From a bacterium (lineage in GTDB: Bacteria; Vulcanimicrobiota; Vulcanimicrobiia; Vulcanimicrobiales; SCRA01), in the NCBI GenBank assembly GCA_028869325.1, contig JAGWST010000362.1, positions 1 through 8,890 on the forward strand: a DNA stretch of 8,890 nt, in the 5' to 3' direction. The position numbers and the translations under genes were made by a program. Positions 6,756 to 8,890 of the stretch are shown piece by piece; position 1 is the first letter of the stretch; every line of letters starts with the position of its first letter. A model generated the notes under the pieces. That model did no database searches. It had not been told where the DNA came from and worked only from the letters and a program-made list of their open reading frames with translations.

Positions 6756-8063
6756 ATGACACTCGGCCGGCGCGCGCTGATCCGAGGCGCCGTCGGCGCG
6801 GCCGCGGCCCTTGCGTTGCCTCGCGCCGCCCGGGCGACCGGCGGCATCATCGAGGGCGACGCCGACGCGGCACAACTTGGCGCTACCCCGCCGCCGATCT
6901 CCGTGCGTCCGCTCCCCGGCGACTCCGTGCGCGTGCTGCTCCTGCGCGCAAGGCCCTCCGTCTCCCTCAGTGCACCGCAGGGCTTTGCGCTCTTCGATCG
7001 CGCGCCGGGCACGCCACCCCTGCTGCGAGCGGCCGCTGCGCAACCGCTCGCGGTGGACGCGGCGCTTCTTGCCCGCGCGAGCGGTGGCGCAATCGCCGAG
7101 GCGCTAGGCGAGGGGCCGCTGTACGTCGACGGCCGCCCCTACCGCGGCCGCCTGCTGTTGATGAGCGAGGGCGGTGGCGTGCTGGTGGTCAACGAGCTGC
7201 CCGTGGATCTCTATGTCCTTGGCGTGCTGGGACGCGAGATCTCGCCGGCGTGGCCGCCGGCCGTGCTGCAAGCGCATGCGATCATCTCACGCACGTATGC
7301 GTTGGGCCGGCGCAAGGATGCCGCGCACGCCTTCGATCTCTCCGCCGGCACCGCCGACCAGGTGTACGGCGGCATGAGCGCCGAGTCACCGCGAGGCAAC
7401 GACGCCGTCTATCAGACGCGCGGCCGGCTGCTGTGGTACGCGGAGGGCCTGGCCTCGGCATTCTTCCACTCCTGCTGCGGCGGCCACACCGAGAGCGCGA
7501 GCGCGCTATGGCGGCAAGAGATTCCCTACTTGCAAGGTGTGGCAGATCCGTACTGCGTTGGTGCGCCGCACTACCGCTGGCGCTCGTACATCGGCTGCGA
7601 TACCCTGCGCAGCCGGCTGGGGCCCGATATCAGCGATGCCGGCCAGATCAGCGCGCTGCAGCCCATCGACATCGATCCCTCGGGGCGCGCGACACGGATC
7701 GCCGTCGATGGCTCGCGTGGCCAGCGTGATCTCGAGGCAAAGGTCTTCCGTCAGCGCATCGGCACCAGCGTGGTGCGCTCGACGTTGCTCCATCGCATCC
7801 AGGTAGCGGATTCGCCGGAGCGGCTGCAGCCGGATCCGGCCTTCGATGATCCCTCGCCGGCGCCGCCGCCGCAGCCTCCGCGTGGCGGTCCCCTGGCCAT
7901 GCTCGAGGGGGCGGGCTGGGGCCACGGCGTGGGCCTCTGCCAGTGGGGCGCGCGCGGCTTGGCGCTGCGCGGCGGCAGCGTGTCGGAGATCCTGGCTTTC
8001 TACTTTCCCGGCACCAGCGTTCGCTCGGCGCCCTCGAGCGCTGGCGCTCAGACGCCCAGGTAG
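6756..8063 (+). CDS. SpoIID/LytB domain-containing exported protein
   Basis: SpoIID-domain proteins are lytic transglycosylases that cleave glycan strands lacking stem peptides. In Bacillus SpoIID drives engulfment, while in non-sporulating bacteria the role is general cell-wall remodelling. From the ATG at 6756 the protein has 435 residues and begins with a Tat-like signal (G-R-R-A-L-I-R-G, then a hydrophobic run to A-R-A at 25-27). The SpoIID core is at about 145-270: N-E-L-P-V-D-L-Y-V-L-G-V-L-G-R-E-I with candidate catalytic E161, A-H-A-I-I-S-R-T-Y-A-L (173-183), F-F-H-S-C-C-G-G-H-T-E (236-246) with possible metal-binding H238, C240, C241 and H244, and D-P-Y-C (264-267). The conserved end G-A-G-W-G-H-G-V-G-L-C-Q-W-G-A (385-399) and F-Y-F-P-G-T are present, after a Pro-rich insert (366-377). 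Longer starts to 6624 lack signal-peptide character. Confidence 0.92.
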   Translation: MTLGRRALIRGAVGAAAALALPRAARATGGIIEGDADAAQLGATPPPISVRPLPGDSVRVLLLRARPSVSLSAPQGFALFDRAPGTPPLLRAAAAQPLAVDAALLARASGGAIAEALGEGPLYVDGRPYRGRLLLMSEGGGVLVVNELPVDLYVLGVLGREISPAWPPAVLQAHAIISRTYALGRRKDAAHAFDLSAGTADQVYGGMSAESPRGNDAVYQTRGRLLWYAEGLASAFFHSCCGGHTESASALWRQEIPYLQGVADPYCVGAPHYRWRSYIGCDTLRSRLGPDISDAGQISALQPIDIDPSGRATRIAVDGSRGQRDLEAKVFRQRIGTSVVRSTLLHRIQVADSPERLQPDPAFDDPSPAPPPQPPRGGPLAMLEGAGWGHGVGLCQWGARGLALRGGSVSEILAFYFPGTSVRSAPSSAGAQTPR

Positions 8064-8069
8064 CGATGC

Positions 8070-8094
8070 ATGAGCTCGGGCTGCTCGAGCTCAT
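8070..8094. terminator. Convergent hairpin between the spoIID-like and MmgE/PrpD genes
   Basis: ATGAGCTCG (8070-8078) pairs perfectly with CGAGCTCAT (8086-8094) around a 7-base loop. It begins 7 bases after the spoIID-like stop, and its right arm contains the stop of the opposing gene. No T tract follows on either strand, so intrinsic termination is uncertain. The position between two convergent genes suggests a shared terminator or 3'-end stabiliser. Confidence 0.5.
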
Positions 8095-8890
8095 CCCGAA
8101 GGCGCGACGGCTTCGAACAAGCGCGCGACCGACCGGGCCGCGCCGAGGTCGGCGGCGGCCTCGATCAAGGCGGCCGCGCGCTGCTGGTCCATGGCCATCA
8201 CCAGCTTGCGGCGCAGCTCCTCGCGCCCCAGCGGACGATCGCCGCCGCCGCGGTTGGCCATGACGCGCTCCGCCACGCAGCGGCCGTCGTGCAATTCGAC
8301 CTCCACGACCGCAGGGAACTGCACGGGAAAGAGCGCGTCGCACGCCTCGTCGATCACCACGTCGCACTTGGCCGCTAGTCTCCTGCGCGCCGGGTCGGAG
8401 AGCGCGCGCTCCGTGAAGTCCTCGAAGCCCACGCCCAGGCCGCCGCCGCCCACCATCGCCGTCGCAAAGACGAACGGCGCGCTGAAAGCCGCATGATAGG
8501 GCGTCTGCGGACGGCGTTTCTCTTCGATCGGATCGCCGATGGTGCGATGGCTGGCGCGTGCGGTGCCGATCGTCACGTGCGAGATCTGCTCCGCCTCCAC
8601 TCCCTGCGCGCGCAGGCTCAGGGCGGCGTCGACGACGGCGTGCGTGAAGTGGTTGCACGGATACGGCTTGAAGAAGATGCGCGGCGTCTCCCAGCGCTGG
8701 CCCAGCTCGTCGAGCACGGCGGTCCGATCCCAGCGCTCTCTGCAGTACGCTTCGAAGAATCCGAAGCGCCCCTCCAGAACGCTAGGCGGTCCCGTGAGAC
8801 CGTACGCCGCCAGCTCCGCCGCCGTCACCGCCGCGTGCGCAGCCCAGCCGCAGTGGATGCGCTTGACGGAGCCGCCGGCGCGATTGGCCT
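8091..8890 (-). CDS. MmgE/PrpD family protein, C-terminal part
   Basis: The frame is open to the right edge, so the start lies outside; 265 residues are visible. MmgE/PrpD proteins include 2-methylcitrate dehydratase (propionate degradation), cis-aconitate decarboxylase and related lyases or epimerases. Visible family signatures are K-R-I-H-C-G-W-A-A-H-A-A near the edge, T-G-P-P-S-V-L-E-G-R-F-G-F-F (a hallmark of the helical domain), F-K-P-Y-P-C-N-H-F-T-H-A-V-V-D-A, and Q-T-P-Y-H-A-A-F-S-A-P-F. The second, alpha/beta domain ends near V-M-A-N-R-G-G-G-D-R-P-L. K-P-Y-P-C-N-H instead of the PrpD-like K-P-Y-P-x-C-R hints at a non-PrpD subgroup, so propionate metabolism should not be assumed. No partner gene is visible. 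It converges on the spoIID-like gene with 27 bases between stops. Confidence 0.87.
   Translation of the reverse strand, partial: ANRAGGSVKRIHCGWAAHAAVTAAELAAYGLTGPPSVLEGRFGFFEAYCRERWDRTAVLDELGQRWETPRIFFKPYPCNHFTHAVVDAALSLRAQGVEAEQISHVTIGTARASHRTIGDPIEEKRRPQTPYHAAFSAPFVFATAMVGGGGLGVGFEDFTERALSDPARRRLAAKCDVVIDEACDALFPVQFPAVVEVELHDGRCVAERVMANRGGGDRPLGREELRRKLVMAMDQQRAAALIEAAADLGAARSVARLFEAVAPSG

Noticed and set aside
6053..7012. A 319-codon minus-strand frame running from within the spoIID-like gene to 6053.
   Set aside because: Most of it is antisense shadow. Only the last ~28 codons (SoxC C-terminus) and possibly the part from 6709 to about 6630 are remnants of a real gene.
6254..7729. A 491-codon + strand open frame across the soxC-like remnant and the spoIID-like gene.
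   Set aside because: Arg-rich, low-complexity translation with no motif. The correct frames on both strands have clear family signatures.

Overview
The window is high-GC bacterial DNA: roughly 70% or more by hand count of sample lines, with one clear lower-GC segment of about 55% at roughly 2870-4460. The gene set is PASTA repeats, ruvC-ruvA-ruvB and an exported SpoIID/LytB-domain protein. I infer a Gram-positive-like or early-branching lineage of the Firmicutes, Chloroflexota, Dormibacterota or Eremiobacterota type. No marker here settles the phylum. No gene-free stretch exceeds 300 bases; the longest is about 200 bases, at 4274-4471.

Layout. Positions 3-563 (+) are the C-terminal end of a PASTA-repeat protein, probably a PknB-type Ser/Thr kinase. 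Positions 616-2858 (+) carry a compact ruvC-ruvA-ruvB operon for Holliday-junction branch migration and resolution, with an out-of-frame ruvC/ruvA overlap of 80 bases. Positions 2864-6709 (all -) hold an accessory block. Read in its own direction it contains a sulfite-dehydrogenase (SoxC/sulfite oxidase family) gene, its c-type cytochrome partner, a pirin, and a metabolite:H+ symporter-type MFS transporter. Positions 6756-8063 (+) encode a Tat-exported SpoIID/LytB-domain protein. Positions 8091-8890 (-) hold the C-terminal part of an MmgE/PrpD-family protein that runs off the window.

The main observation is that the sulfite-oxidising pair is broken in both subunits. The molybdenum subunit keeps its N-terminal half, with the Mo-ligand cysteine, and its last ~28 residues. 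Everything between is gone, and the join lies in a 15-base segment that reads sensibly as either side of the family consensus, as expected for recombination between short direct repeats. Its Tat signal also seems to be split by a second frameshift. The cytochrome subunit has one extra base in a G4 run that separates the signal peptide from the haem domain. These are either traces of a decaying operon or assembly/sequencing errors in a draft genome; the reads would tell.

The MFS gene differs from its neighbours in composition. It has its own near-consensus sigma-70-type promoter (TTGACT, 17 bases, TATGAT) and an inverted repeat just downstream that could be an operator. A perfect 10-bp inverted repeat brackets the pirin ribosome binding site. 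A 9-bp hairpin lies between the convergent spoIID and MmgE/PrpD stop codons. I did not find a convincingly new multi-gene system, CRISPR array, tRNA, rRNA or insertion sequence.
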